From Hyphomicrobiales bacterium (GTDB lineage Bacteria > Pseudomonadota > Alphaproteobacteria > Rhizobiales > Rhizobiaceae): DNA of 64,000 bases. The translations under genes and the position numbers were made by a program. The stretch is from positions 46,302 to 110,301 of the forward strand of contig UCNE01000029.1 of NCBI GenBank assembly GCA_900473685.1, given 5' to 3'. The notes beneath the pieces are model-generated. The model saw nothing but the letters and a program-made list of their open reading frames with translations. It was not told the DNA's origin and did not search any database. Shown in pieces: positions 54,455-62,752 of this stretch. How positions within the stretch are numbered: position 1 is the first letter of the stretch; every line of letters starts with the position of its first letter.

Positions 54455-55714
54455 TTAGGCCGCGAGCGAGAGCGCGTCGGAGATGAATTTCGTGTCGACG
54501 TAGCTATCGACGGTGATGCGCTCCATGACCGAGGTCGGATGGCAGCGCAGCTTGTAGAAGAACCGGCCGTCCGCGATCTGTTCGGGCGTGTTCTTCTGGG
54601 TATCGAAGCGGAAATCAGCGCCGTAAAAAACTCCGTCGCCGGTCTTGGCCCGCAGGTAAGCGTTTACGCCTTCCTCGGCCGCTTCGACGTTCTGGCGGGT
54701 GCCCAGGCGGTCGATGTAGTTCATGAGGAAGAAGATGATCGCCTCGTGGGTCATGTCGAGAATGCGGCGGGCATGAATGAAGTTCTCGACGTGCGCCGAT
54801 GTCGGGAAAGCGGCCGAGCGGTTGCCGAACGTCCGGAAGCCGGTTGCGAACGACCGCATGGCGGTAACGATTCCAGCCTCGTTGAGGAAGTTGGTGTCGT
54901 TCTGGTAATCGGACGGATAGAAGTTGATCGGGACTTCGAGATCCACAACGCCCTTGATTTCACGGTTCGAGGCCGAGTGGTGGTAACCCTGTTCAAGGTC
55001 GGTCGCGATGATAACGCCAGCCAGCCGCGCCGACAGCGGATCGAGGCGGGTGCCGCTGGTGTCAACGTCCTCGATCATCACATGCGGATAGGTGAGGATG
55101 ATACGGGCGCTGGACGTGTTGGCCGATCCGGCCACGCCGCGCGCCTCGACGGCCTGCTGCTTGGTCAGGCCGAGCGGCAGATCGGCAATGCCGATGGCGT
55201 TGAGGCGACCGGCAACCACGTCCATTTCGGCGCGGACCGTTGATGTCGGCGAATAGCCAGGCGCGAGCAACAGCTTCGGGAAATAGCCGAACTTATTGTA
55301 GCACTCGTAAGCGCCCTTGAAGCCGGATGACGCCCCGCTTGCGCTGATAGTGCCGTTGATCTCGGCCGTGGTGACCTTGGAAGCGTCAGGGTTGGCACCG
55401 TCCTTGTGCACGTCCGGATCAAAGACGTTGTTGACGATGATCGTGCCGCCGTCGCCCTGGTCAAAGATCGCATCGAGCGCGGCCGGGATGGTAAAGCCGG
55501 GTTTGTGCGGGCCGAACGCGGCAGCGGCTTCCGCGAGGCTGCGGATGATCACGCGCTTATTGACATATTTGGCGCGCTCCTCGGCCGTGGTGTGAATGAG
55601 ATGGATAGGCGCTGTGCCGTTGAGATAGGTGACGGCCGACTTCACGTCGCGAACGACGGTTACACCGTCCTTGTGCTCAATGACTTCCGGGCCGTGATGA
55701 AAAGTAGCCGCCAT
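54455..55714 (-). CDS. Tail sheath protein
   Basis: 419 residues. Contractile sheath (P2 FI / Mu L type) with H-H-G-P-E-V near the start, Y-V-N-K-R-V-I-I-R-S-L, and the C-terminal R-R-I-L-D-M-T-H-E-A-I and A-D-G-R-F-F-Y-K-L. Full length. Contracts to drive the tube through the host envelope. Confidence 0.9.
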   Translation of the reverse strand: MAATFHHGPEVIEHKDGVTVVRDVKSAVTYLNGTAPIHLIHTTAEERAKYVNKRVIIRSLAEAAAAFGPHKPGFTIPAALDAIFDQGDGGTIIVNNVFDPDVHKDGANPDASKVTTAEINGTISASGASSGFKGAYECYNKFGYFPKLLLAPGYSPTSTVRAEMDVVAGRLNAIGIADLPLGLTKQQAVEARGVAGSANTSSARIILTYPHVMIEDVDTSGTRLDPLSARLAGVIIATDLEQGYHHSASNREIKGVVDLEVPINFYPSDYQNDTNFLNEAGIVTAMRSFATGFRTFGNRSAAFPTSAHVENFIHARRILDMTHEAIIFFLMNYIDRLGTRQNVEAAEEGVNAYLRAKTGDGVFYGADFRFDTQKNTPEQIADGRFFYKLRCHPTSVMERITVDSYVDTKFISDALSLAA

Positions 55715-55725
55715 GGGCAGGCCTC

Positions 55726-55944
55726 CTAATTGGCAGCGCCTTCAGGCGCGATTTCCGTTGCGGTTTCCGGCGCGGGCTGCAGCAGGCCGCGCTCAATGAG
55801 GTTGGCGACGATCGGGTGCGTCTCCGGCAGTTCGACGTAGGTCTTGCCGGGAACGAGCATCACCGGCTCAGGGCGGGCATCGATGTCGAGTGGGGTTGTC
55901 GGGCCGGAATAGACCAGACCCTTTTTGAGCGGTTGCTTTGCCAC
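55726..55944 (-). CDS. Small phage protein (Mu gp38 position)
   Basis: 72 residues from a GTG with AAGGAT in front. L-K-K-G-L-V-Y-S-G-P-T-T and M-L-V-P-G-K-T-Y-V-E-L-P-E-T-H-P-I-V-A-N-L-I-E-R-G-L-L resemble the small protein encoded before the sheath in Mu-like phages. The longer open frame reaching 56055 is a shadow of the neighbour. Confidence 0.65.
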   Translation of the reverse strand: MAKQPLKKGLVYSGPTTPLDIDARPEPVMLVPGKTYVELPETHPIVANLIERGLLQPAPETATEIAPEGAAN

Positions 55945-55955
55945 GTTGATCCTTT

Positions 55956-56447
55956 CTAGGGTTGAGAGATGGCCGGGCGCATCAGCGGAGCCGGTGGCTG
56001 ACGAACGCGAGGGACGGCCGGGATCGGCAGGGCGATGACCGTCTGCCAGCGCCAAATTCCGTCCTTTTCATCGTCAAGGGCATCACGGAGGATTTCGGCC
56101 GGGCCAGCACCGGCAAAGGTGTTGCCCTGGACGGAAAGCCGCACGTCTTCGAGGTGGTTGTAAGCACCGCCTTCACCGCGCAGCGACCGGCACAAAAGCA
56201 CCAGGGCGAATTCCATGCGCCGCGCCTGGGCGGTATTGGCCGGACCCTTGGCGGCTGCAAATCGCGATCCTGAATAGTGGATCAGCAAAGCCGCTGGCAG
56301 GTTGCCGAAATCGTATGTCTTGGGATCGGCCGGGAAGACTTCGACCTTGCATTGCCCGGAAACATCCGCCTTCAGGCGCTCAAGCAAAGCGTCCTCGACC
56401 TTTTCGATCACGAGCGGCGGGCGAACGGTGCGCAGGCTTTCGGTCAT
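55956..56447 (-). CDS. Gp37-like protein (DUF1834)
   Basis: 163 residues. V-I-E-K-V-E-D-A-L-L-E-R-L, L-P-A-A-L-L-I-H-Y and A-Y-N-H-L-E-D-V-R are typical of Mu gp37, a tail-terminator type protein. Follows the gp36 gene by two bases. Confidence 0.8.
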   Translation of the reverse strand: MTESLRTVRPPLVIEKVEDALLERLKADVSGQCKVEVFPADPKTYDFGNLPAALLIHYSGSRFAAAKGPANTAQARRMEFALVLLCRSLRGEGGAYNHLEDVRLSVQGNTFAGAGPAEILRDALDDEKDGIWRWQTVIALPIPAVPRVRQPPAPLMRPAISQP

Positions 56448-56449
56448 CG

Positions 56450-56914
56450 TTACCAGCCCTTCAGAATGTGAGGGACGCGCGATGGCGGAATGATTGCCTC
56501 GACCTTCGATCCGCCAGCCTCGCCGTTGATGGGCTCGCCGCCGATCGGCAGTTCGGCCTCGCCCTTGGCAACCAGCTTCCAGAAGGCAAGCGCGTCGTCA
56601 TGGCGCTTCCTAACGGTTTCGTCGGCCTGACCTTGCGCGCCTGGGCGCGAACGGAGGCGGTAACGGGCAACGTCGCTGATATGGCCTTTGACAACGGGCG
56701 GCGTGGTTTCAGCGGTCAGTGTTTCGATGACGGGATAACGAGCCCGCGCATAGCCAATCAGAAGCTCCTCGGAGAACGCGATGGCCTCTTCGATCTTGTC
56801 GATTGCCAAGGTGCGGCCAGCCGGATCATTGAGGTTGCCATATCCGGCGACCTGCGACAGCTCGTCCAGTCCGACGCTGGCCTTGAATTCTTCGATCGTT
56901 AGAAAGCGGATCAC
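56450..56914 (-). CDS. Gp36-like head-tail connector (DUF1320)
   Basis: 154 residues with F-L-T-I-E-E-F-K-A-S-V-G-L-D-E-L, I-E-E-A-I-A-F-S-E-E-L-L-I-G-Y-A-R-A-R-Y and V-A-R-Y-R-L, the DUF1320 pattern of Mu gp36. Connector-ring helix bundle. One CTAACG hexamer lies in its fifth and sixth codons. Confidence 0.85.
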   Translation of the reverse strand: MIRFLTIEEFKASVGLDELSQVAGYGNLNDPAGRTLAIDKIEEAIAFSEELLIGYARARYPVIETLTAETTPPVVKGHISDVARYRLRSRPGAQGQADETVRKRHDDALAFWKLVAKGEAELPIGGEPINGEAGGSKVEAIIPPSRVPHILKGW

Positions 56915-56989
56915 GGATCAAATCCCGGTTGGAAGGTTGTGGGGCGGCAAATGCTGCCACCCCACAGGCAAGAGCCCGGCTTGGGAGGT

Positions 56990-57421
56990 TTAGGCGCGGG
57001 TCTCTTTGACGGGTTTCGCTGCAGCTTTTTCGGCAGCAACGGCGCGGGCTTCAGCGGCTTCGATCTGGGCGGCGGCGTCGGCTTTCGCAGCATCTATCGT
57101 GGTAGTGGCTTCCGCCTGGGCGGCAGTGACGCGGCGCTCTGCCTCGGCGACCTTGTCGGCGGCTTCCGCTTCGATGCGCTCGGCAATCGCCCGGATCTCG
57201 GCCACCTGCTCGGCAACCGCATGGGCGACGGCGTTGTCGAAATCGACACTGGTCAAAACGTCGGTGTCGATAGACTTGACGCTCTGGCCGTCAATCGCAT
57301 TGGCCGCCATCAGGTCGAGCAACATCGCGTCTGTGACGCTGACGCGCTCGCCGGGCATACGCAACCTGCCATCGATCTTGGCAGGCGCGGACAGACGCAG
57401 GCTGGTGTTGCGAGCGTCCAT
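56990..57421 (-). CDS. Gp35-like protein with long Ala-rich coiled coil
   Basis: 143 residues. N-terminal ~55 residues (I-D-G-R-L-R-M-P-G-E-R-V-S-V-T-D) match the small head-closure-like domain of phage gp35 proteins; the rest is an Ala/Glu heptad coil (A-E-Q-V-A-E-I-R-A-I-A-E-R-I-E-A-E-A-A). Shares one base with the capsid stop. Confidence 0.65.
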   Translation of the reverse strand: MDARNTSLRLSAPAKIDGRLRMPGERVSVTDAMLLDLMAANAIDGQSVKSIDTDVLTSVDFDNAVAHAVAEQVAEIRAIAERIEAEAADKVAEAERRVTAAQAEATTTIDAAKADAAAQIEAAEARAVAAEKAAAKPVKETRA

Positions 57422-58371
57422 TACTTCGCTCCCGCATTCTGGAAGAGGAAGCCGCCTTCAGCCCCGGTCAGGATCGCCCGGCGCTCGACCTTGGTCGGAT
57501 AAATCCAGCTATCCGACCGGTTTTCGAAATACGGCTTTTCGACGTGGGGATAGCCCTTCAGCTCGTAGGTGTAACCGAACGAGGGCACTTGGAAGTTGTC
57601 GCCCGTTTCCGGCACATACGCGAGAATGGCATCATCGCCCCAGACATCGTTCGCCAGCGCGCTATCGTCAGCGGTTTCTGGCAGATAGACAGCCGCGCCC
57701 ACGACCACCTTCTTGATGTCGAAATAGGCGGCAAGCATGTCGGTGGTGACGCTGTCCTTCGACACGTATTTGAACTGCTCCTTGATCTTCGGATGGTTCT
57801 TCAGTGCATTGCCAGCATTGGGACCGAGGCCAAGCGTGTTCGGGTAGCGACCAATCGAACGGCGGATCATTTCCTTGGCCGCATCGAAATCGGCCTTTGG
57901 GTCGCTGGCTGGATCAGACCAACGGTCAGCGCCGGTCAGTGCCAGCTTGTGGTTTGCGTCGTAGGCACCGGGATTGCGCGCCAGCTGCGCGCTTTCGTAC
58001 TCAAGTCCGAGGTCAACGACTTCGAGAACCATGTTGACCGCTCCTGCCGCCAGATCGATGCCCGGAATGCTCTCGGCTTCTTCCTGGTGCTCGGTCGGGA
58101 CCACGCCTTCAAGCGCGTCCTGGACAAGCGAGACGGCATCATCAGCGTAACCATACTGCACGCGCTTCTTGTCGGTGCCCGGAGCGCGGCGCGTGTTCAG
58201 CAGGCGAAAGGCTTCTTTGCCAAACCGGATGACGCGCATCGAGCGGTTTGGGATCGTGACACGCGGAAAGAGCGCGGAAGAGATGAACGTCGAATTGCGA
58301 TAGCCGCGTGCATGGGTCGAAAGGATCGGATCGATCACGGCAGCAGTGCGCTGATTGAGAGCTTTGGTCAT
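57421..58371 (-). CDS. Major capsid protein
   Basis: 316 residues. Located directly after the decoration protein, as in Mu gp34. HK97-type character is suggested by I-S-S-A-L-F-P-R-V near the N terminus, G-A-V-N-M-V-L-E-V-V, R-R-S-I-G-R-Y-P-N-T-L-G-L and the C-terminal A-Y-V-P-E-T-G-D-N-F-Q-V-P-S-F-G-Y-T-Y, similar to capsids of Mu-like phages of alphaproteobacteria. Confidence 0.8.
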   Translation of the reverse strand: MTKALNQRTAAVIDPILSTHARGYRNSTFISSALFPRVTIPNRSMRVIRFGKEAFRLLNTRRAPGTDKKRVQYGYADDAVSLVQDALEGVVPTEHQEEAESIPGIDLAAGAVNMVLEVVDLGLEYESAQLARNPGAYDANHKLALTGADRWSDPASDPKADFDAAKEMIRRSIGRYPNTLGLGPNAGNALKNHPKIKEQFKYVSKDSVTTDMLAAYFDIKKVVVGAAVYLPETADDSALANDVWGDDAILAYVPETGDNFQVPSFGYTYELKGYPHVEKPYFENRSDSWIYPTKVERRAILTGAEGGFLFQNAGAK

Positions 58372-58382
58372 GGGCGGGTCTC

Positions 58383-58721
58383 CTAACGGACGAGAATGGT
58401 GACGAATTCGCCATCGGCGGCGGAAGTAAGCGCCGAGGCGAAGTCATTGACGGGGGTTGCGCCGACTTTCTTGACGCCACCGGCAGCGGCCGACATCAGG
58501 CGGTCGCCCTTGGTGATGACGCCGCGCGCCCGGACACGAGCTGTGCCGATTGCAAGCACCGCGACATCCAAACCGATCTCGGTGGCCGGATGTTTGGCGA
58601 TACCCTTGACCGGCGCATCGTCGGCGGTGACCTTCGCGTCCGTGAAACCCACAAGATCGTAAGCGTCAAACAGACCGGTGGCGGTGGCGGTCAGGGACAG
58701 AACGTCCTGAAAATACTGCAA
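58383..58721 (-). CDS. Capsid decoration protein (DUF2190)
   Basis: 112 residues. L-V-G-F-T-D-A-K-V-T-A-D-D-A-P-V-K-G-I-A and A-R-V-R-A-R-G-V-I-T-K-G-D-R-L fit DUF2190, a small beta-rich capsid-cementing protein. Placed between protease and capsid genes. Confidence 0.8.
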   Translation of the reverse strand: MQYFQDVLSLTATATGLFDAYDLVGFTDAKVTADDAPVKGIAKHPATEIGLDVAVLAIGTARVRARGVITKGDRLMSAAAGGVKKVGATPVNDFASALTSAADGEFVTILVR

Positions 58722-58732
58722 GGGCTGGCTCC

Positions 58733-59842
58733 TTAAGAAACCGCGTGCACTGCGTCCAGAAACGCCGTGCCGGGATGTTGACGCTGATAGGCGGTTGCCT
58801 TGGTGTGAAGTTCGAGCTGATCGGCATCGACCGGCTTGCCGTCCGAAGCGAACGATGCCGAACCGACTTCAGCGCCCACGCCGGGGATTTCGGCGCGGCC
58901 GAACGACACGACCTTCGGCTGCTCGGACAGGATGGTGCGGAACGCCTGGGCGAGCGGGACGGCGGATTCACCGGCAGCGAACGAAACAGAGGTTTCGGCG
59001 GGAACGGCATCGAGAAATGCGACGATCTTGTCTTTTGAGGCCGCAATGACCTTGCCGTCGATCACGAGGCTTTCGGCAAAAGATACGTTGTCAGTGTGGG
59101 CGATCTTTTGCTCGCGTTCCTTCAGGTTCTTTTCACGGAGAGAGACATCAGCCTCCCGCGCCGCAAATGCTGGGTCAGTCTGTAGGGTCAAGTCGTTCTC
59201 CTTGGTCGGCGCAGGCGCGGGCATAGAGAAGGCGGCGCGTGCGGGAGGGGTGGAAATCGTGGTGTCGTTCAGCCATTCGAGCTGGTAGCTGGGCAGCGCC
59301 TTGTCGGCGTCTTCCATCCCGAATTTCTCGATGAAGAATTCACGCATCATGCGGAACAGTGAGGCCGTCTGCTCAAAGCCGGGTTCGCCAAAGCTGGCGC
59401 TGAAGGTGACGCAGTCGGCAGCATCGCCGGAGAACGATACGTTCTTCAGGCCGGTGACGGCCGGGGCCATGCCGCCGAGAAAGCCGATGTGCTTGGGATA
59501 CCAAGTGCCGGGAACCGGATTGGCAGCGCCGTCCGGTCGGAAGAACTGCAAAGAGACCTTCTTGTAATGGCCAGCCTTCACAGCTTCGGAAAACGCCGGG
59601 GCAATCTCGCCAACGGTGGCGTGCAGGATGCCGGTCGTGGCGTCAAAGTCGAAGCTTTTGGCCCAGCCGAAAGCCGGGGCGTCTGTCGTGGGGTGACCAA
59701 CAACGATGGGAGCCGGGGCCGTCGCCTCGTCGTATGCGTCCGCGACCGCCTTCAGGTCAGCAGCCGAATAGCTTATCGGCGCACCTTCCATGGGGGTGAA
59801 AGTGCCGATCCGGAAAACTTCGATGCGGGCGGTTTTGGTCAT
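58733..59842 (-). CDS. Mu I-like prohead protease/scaffold
   Basis: 369 residues. N-terminal ~170 residues are the Mu gpI type protease (P-A-P-I-V-V-G-H-P-T-T-D-A-P-A, then L-H-A-T-V-G-E-I-A-P-A-F and V-S-L-Q-F-F). The following charged coil (E-A-D-V-S-L-R-E-K-N-L-K-E-R-E-Q-K) and C-terminal part correspond to the scaffold that in Mu is also made separately as Z from an internal start; M at about residue 204 could play that part. Confidence 0.85.
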   Translation of the reverse strand: MTKTARIEVFRIGTFTPMEGAPISYSAADLKAVADAYDEATAPAPIVVGHPTTDAPAFGWAKSFDFDATTGILHATVGEIAPAFSEAVKAGHYKKVSLQFFRPDGAANPVPGTWYPKHIGFLGGMAPAVTGLKNVSFSGDAADCVTFSASFGEPGFEQTASLFRMMREFFIEKFGMEDADKALPSYQLEWLNDTTISTPPARAAFSMPAPAPTKENDLTLQTDPAFAAREADVSLREKNLKEREQKIAHTDNVSFAESLVIDGKVIAASKDKIVAFLDAVPAETSVSFAAGESAVPLAQAFRTILSEQPKVVSFGRAEIPGVGAEVGSASFASDGKPVDADQLELHTKATAYQRQHPGTAFLDAVHAVS

Positions 59843-60198
59843 GCGGTCCTCAGCTCATTTGCTGAGAACGACCTTGCGATATGCCGAAAACAAAAATGAC
59901 CGGACGTTAGGTCCGGTCAGGCTGATTGGAGATCACGGGCGCACAATGCGACAGCTGATTGGACGATGCAAGCCTCCACAGTAACCGAGGCGGCGGATTG
60001 GGGCGGCAATAGCGCCACAGTCGATTTCTAACGGGGGTCTAACGGGCCTTGCGTTAATTGTTGGATCACCTGCCGGGCAAAGAGGTATAATGCGTTCGTT
60101 GGTCGAATTTCCCAGTTGCTTAGTTCAGGCGTCCAGTTTCTTAGGCTTTGGATAAGATAGGCAGTGATTGCAGGACAATCAGTTTCTAATTTGCCCGA
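59843..60198. other. Intergenic gap between cargo cassette and protease gene
   Basis: 356 bases without a gene. It holds terminator copy 3 and a tandem pair of CTAACGGG sequences (60028 and 60039). A promoter for the downstream head operon would be expected here because the cargo transcript ends nearby, but none was recognised. Confidence 0.5.
59892..59919 (-). terminator. Repeated phage hairpin/terminator, copy 3
   Basis: Identical in stem and loop to copy 1, with TTTTTGTTTT following on the minus strand. It lies 50 bases before the protease start, downstream of the ATPase/DUF4435 cassette. Confidence 0.75.
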
Positions 60199-60963
60199 TC
60201 AAGTATCAACTTGAAACTCGTTCAGGAACCGGTCCACGCGTTCGTAGAATCTTCCGAGAAGAGGTCCCGGCCGCGTTGCCGCACCTTCCAAAAGCGCGGC
60301 GTGATTATGTCGAGGCATTCTGCCCGCATAGGACAAATGACGCACCAACAAATGGATTAGCGACTTGCCGCGAAGTACGGATTTGTACTTGGCTGAAATC
60401 GCAGCGTGGAGAACATCGGGGTATTGTTCGTTCTCTTTCAAGGTTGTCAGTTCCAAGTGTTTTTCTGGTTGGTCAAGGATGGTGCTACAGTGCGTTTTTA
60501 TCGTTTCCTCCTCACCATTAAGGAAACGGCTGAACGCAAGTGCGTACCACTTCGTAAAGACCTCAAGATCCTTCTCAAATTTTTCTTTTTCAGCGACCGT
60601 AAGAAGGGCAAACATGTTGTCATCTCTTATGGCGTCGTTTTCGATCGAATATCCTTCGGTCAATATCAGCTGCTCGGTCGAGAATCCGACTGGCAAAGGA
60701 CTCATGCACCAAGCATCCTTGTCCGCTATGAAAAGGAATTGGTTGTTGCCTTGAAACTCCTTGAACAGAGTGAGTAGCTTCGAGCGACCTCCCACCGGAA
60801 AGACCGACAAACGCCTTGCTGCGAACTTTTCCTCGAGTGGTCGGAAAACGATGTTGTCGTCTTTCCCCTCGATCAGCACCGTAGGTAGCCTTGACCGCTT
60901 GAGGGTTGAGCTGATTTCTTCGACCGAAACTTCGACTTTTCCGTCCCGACGCTTTGTGCTCAT
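60199..60963 (-). CDS. DUF4435 TOPRIM protein, AriB-like (PARIS-type)
   Basis: 254 residues. TOPRIM-type acidic motifs: V-L-I-E-G-K-D-D-N-I-V-F (Glu32 onward) and F-L-F-I-A-D-K-D-A-W (~76-85). DUF4435 proteins paired with an AAA ATPase form the PARIS anti-phage system, in which AriB is released on sensing an anti-restriction protein and cleaves tRNA. Its ATG overlaps the ATPase stop (ATGA). The gene is visibly more A/T-rich than the head genes on either side. Identity as PARIS is inferred; other ATPase-TOPRIM pairs (OLD-like) exist. Confidence 0.7.
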   Translation of the reverse strand: MSTKRRDGKVEVSVEEISSTLKRSRLPTVLIEGKDDNIVFRPLEEKFAARRLSVFPVGGRSKLLTLFKEFQGNNQFLFIADKDAWCMSPLPVGFSTEQLILTEGYSIENDAIRDDNMFALLTVAEKEKFEKDLEVFTKWYALAFSRFLNGEEETIKTHCSTILDQPEKHLELTTLKENEQYPDVLHAAISAKYKSVLRGKSLIHLLVRHLSYAGRMPRHNHAALLEGAATRPGPLLGRFYERVDRFLNEFQVDT

Positions 60964-62105
60964 TGTTGCGCACCGTCTCCTCGATCGGCGTCGACAATAA
61001 GCTCTTTGTCGGGATATTTGCTGTATATGAACGGTGAGTGGGTGGCGATAAAGAACTGGTTTGAGCTTCGCTGTGCCAGCAAAATTGGAAAAAGTTCACG
61101 TTGCCAATCGACGTGAAGGCTTAGCTCTGGCTCATCGATAAAGAAAACACTGTCAGTGTAGAACGCATTATAGCAGATGAAGCTGAGCATTTGCTTTTCG
61201 CCTGCGGAAAGGGCGTCCGAGTTGATGGCATTGGCGGCATCGCCAAAGCTGAATCTGCTTCCAATGGAGATGCCGGTGTGGCTGAAAAGTTTTTCCACGA
61301 GTGCTTTCACAGCCTCAATCGGCGTCAGGAAGCCTTTTCGCTCTCCTTCCATGACTTCAATTTTGTTTTTGATCGAGTCGATGAGCGAGTTTGCCCCTTC
61401 TATCTCGTCTCCCTCGTTCGGAACTCTGATCTCGGACTGATCGCTTTTGTACGCCCTAATTTGATTAATAATTTCTTGGGAAGTCTGCCGTTGAAGCTCA
61501 TTCGAAAGCTCCGAAAGGTCAGCGTACTTTCGGAGGATGATGCTCACGATATCGACCGTCGAGATTGACGAAACGAATATATGAGGATCATGACTTAGTC
61601 GTCTCGACAATGTTCCCAAGGCTTCCTCGATGTCGCTTCGAGGTTTTGCCGCTGCTGGATTTTTACTGCGGATGCCCAGAACCGTCGAAAGAGTAAAGCC
61701 ACCTTCCAATCGTCGGAAAGTTGGAAGAAAGACCGAACTGCCAATACCCGAGAGAATGGTATTAACTTCCTCCTCAGCAGAATTGTAGATACCAAGATCA
61801 TCGTCCTCGTGGTCTTCAAAATGACGACGTTTTCCATCGATAACGAGTTCGATTTTGCAAGTATTTCGACTGATGCGGTGGACCGTGCACTCGTATTCAT
61901 CCGTCCAAACTGTCGCGCGTTTAAAGGCCACTTCGCGGATCGCGTGATGAATGTTCCCACTAATTATATACCACAGAACCTTTAAAACGCTCGTTTTTCC
62001 CGCCCCATTTCGCCCAGTCAAAATATTGAGATCACTATCAGAGGAGCCGGAAATCACCCCATCTCGGCCAAACATGTCCACAATCTCAAATTTTTGAATT
62101 TTCAT
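60960..62105 (-). CDS. AAA15/21 ATPase, AriA-like (PARIS-type)
   Basis: 381 residues of the SMC/ABC-like ATPase class. Walker A is G-R-N-G-A-G-K-T-S (~31-39), signature L-S-A-G-E-K-Q-M-L (~299-307), Walker B V-F-F-I-D-E-P-E-L-S-L-H (~320-331), His switch F-I-A-T-H-S-P. The middle (~90-260) is helical. Start ATG opens M-K-I-Q-K-F-E-I-V-D. It is coupled to the DUF4435 gene and inserted between head genes G and I, so it is cargo rather than virion machinery. Confidence 0.78.
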   Translation of the reverse strand: MKIQKFEIVDMFGRDGVISGSSDSDLNILTGRNGAGKTSVLKVLWYIISGNIHHAIREVAFKRATVWTDEYECTVHRISRNTCKIELVIDGKRRHFEDHEDDDLGIYNSAEEEVNTILSGIGSSVFLPTFRRLEGGFTLSTVLGIRSKNPAAAKPRSDIEEALGTLSRRLSHDPHIFVSSISTVDIVSIILRKYADLSELSNELQRQTSQEIINQIRAYKSDQSEIRVPNEGDEIEGANSLIDSIKNKIEVMEGERKGFLTPIEAVKALVEKLFSHTGISIGSRFSFGDAANAINSDALSAGEKQMLSFICYNAFYTDSVFFIDEPELSLHVDWQRELFPILLAQRSSNQFFIATHSPFIYSKYPDKELIVDADRGDGAQQ

Positions 62106-62207
62106 GGAATACCCACCTATGGTTTAGAGACAAAATCAATAGGTTGGCGATTGAGGAGACGCAATAGGCAACGTGGGCGCCTCGTCGGATTTCTGGCGTT
62201 GCACTTC

Positions 62208-62666
62208 TCAGTCGATCAGCCAAGCTTCCGCAACGGCAAAAATTTCGACTTCATCGTCCGCTCCAATACCCAGATACGGGCGGGCCGGGATGGTTGCTTT
62301 CATGTATCCCTTCGATTCGCCGCCGAAGTGCATCATTGCACCGTAGACCTTCGCTGTCCCAACTCTCACATCGTCGTCGGAAGCGGCTATGTTGATCGAG
62401 CCTCGCAGCGCGCCGGAAACACGCAAGATAGGCGTGGAGCCATGTCCCTGTTTCTCGCGGCGCATAACGGTGACCGGCGAAAGTGGTGTCCACTTCTCGC
62501 CGTCCGGGCTTTCCTCGTTGTCGAAATTATCGCCAACGGAGTTCAACAGGTGTTCGCCGACGTTCTTATAGAACCCCTGCTTGTTTTCCATACGGTTGAT
62601 CAGCGCGGCAAGCCCGGCGCGCATATCGGCGTCCTTGACCGTCGCCTTGTAACTAATCCCGCTCAT
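62208..62666 (-). CDS. Virion morphogenesis protein G (Mu gpG-like)
   Basis: 152 residues. Pattern R-M-E-N-K-Q-G-F-Y-K-N-V-G-E-H-L, N-E-E-S-P-D-G-E-K-W-T-P-L-S and R-P-Y-L-G-I, the Mu gpG / P2 gpS tail-completion family. In Mu it directly precedes the protease; here the two defence-like genes lie between. Confidence 0.85.
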   Translation of the reverse strand: MSGISYKATVKDADMRAGLAALINRMENKQGFYKNVGEHLLNSVGDNFDNEESPDGEKWTPLSPVTVMRREKQGHGSTPILRVSGALRGSINIAASDDDVRVGTAKVYGAMMHFGGESKGYMKATIPARPYLGIGADDEVEIFAVAEAWLID

Positions 62667-62752
62667 GCTATAATTCCCCTTATCGGTGATGCGTTAGACT
62701 GGTGATGGGTCAAGCTTGCGAACCGAGACAGAGGCCGGATCACCCCGGCCTT

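Noticed and set aside
47510..59919. Three dispersed hairpins considered as CRISPR-like repeats or att sites
   Set aside because: Too far apart, no spacers, and each has a U-run in transcription direction, so terminators fit better.
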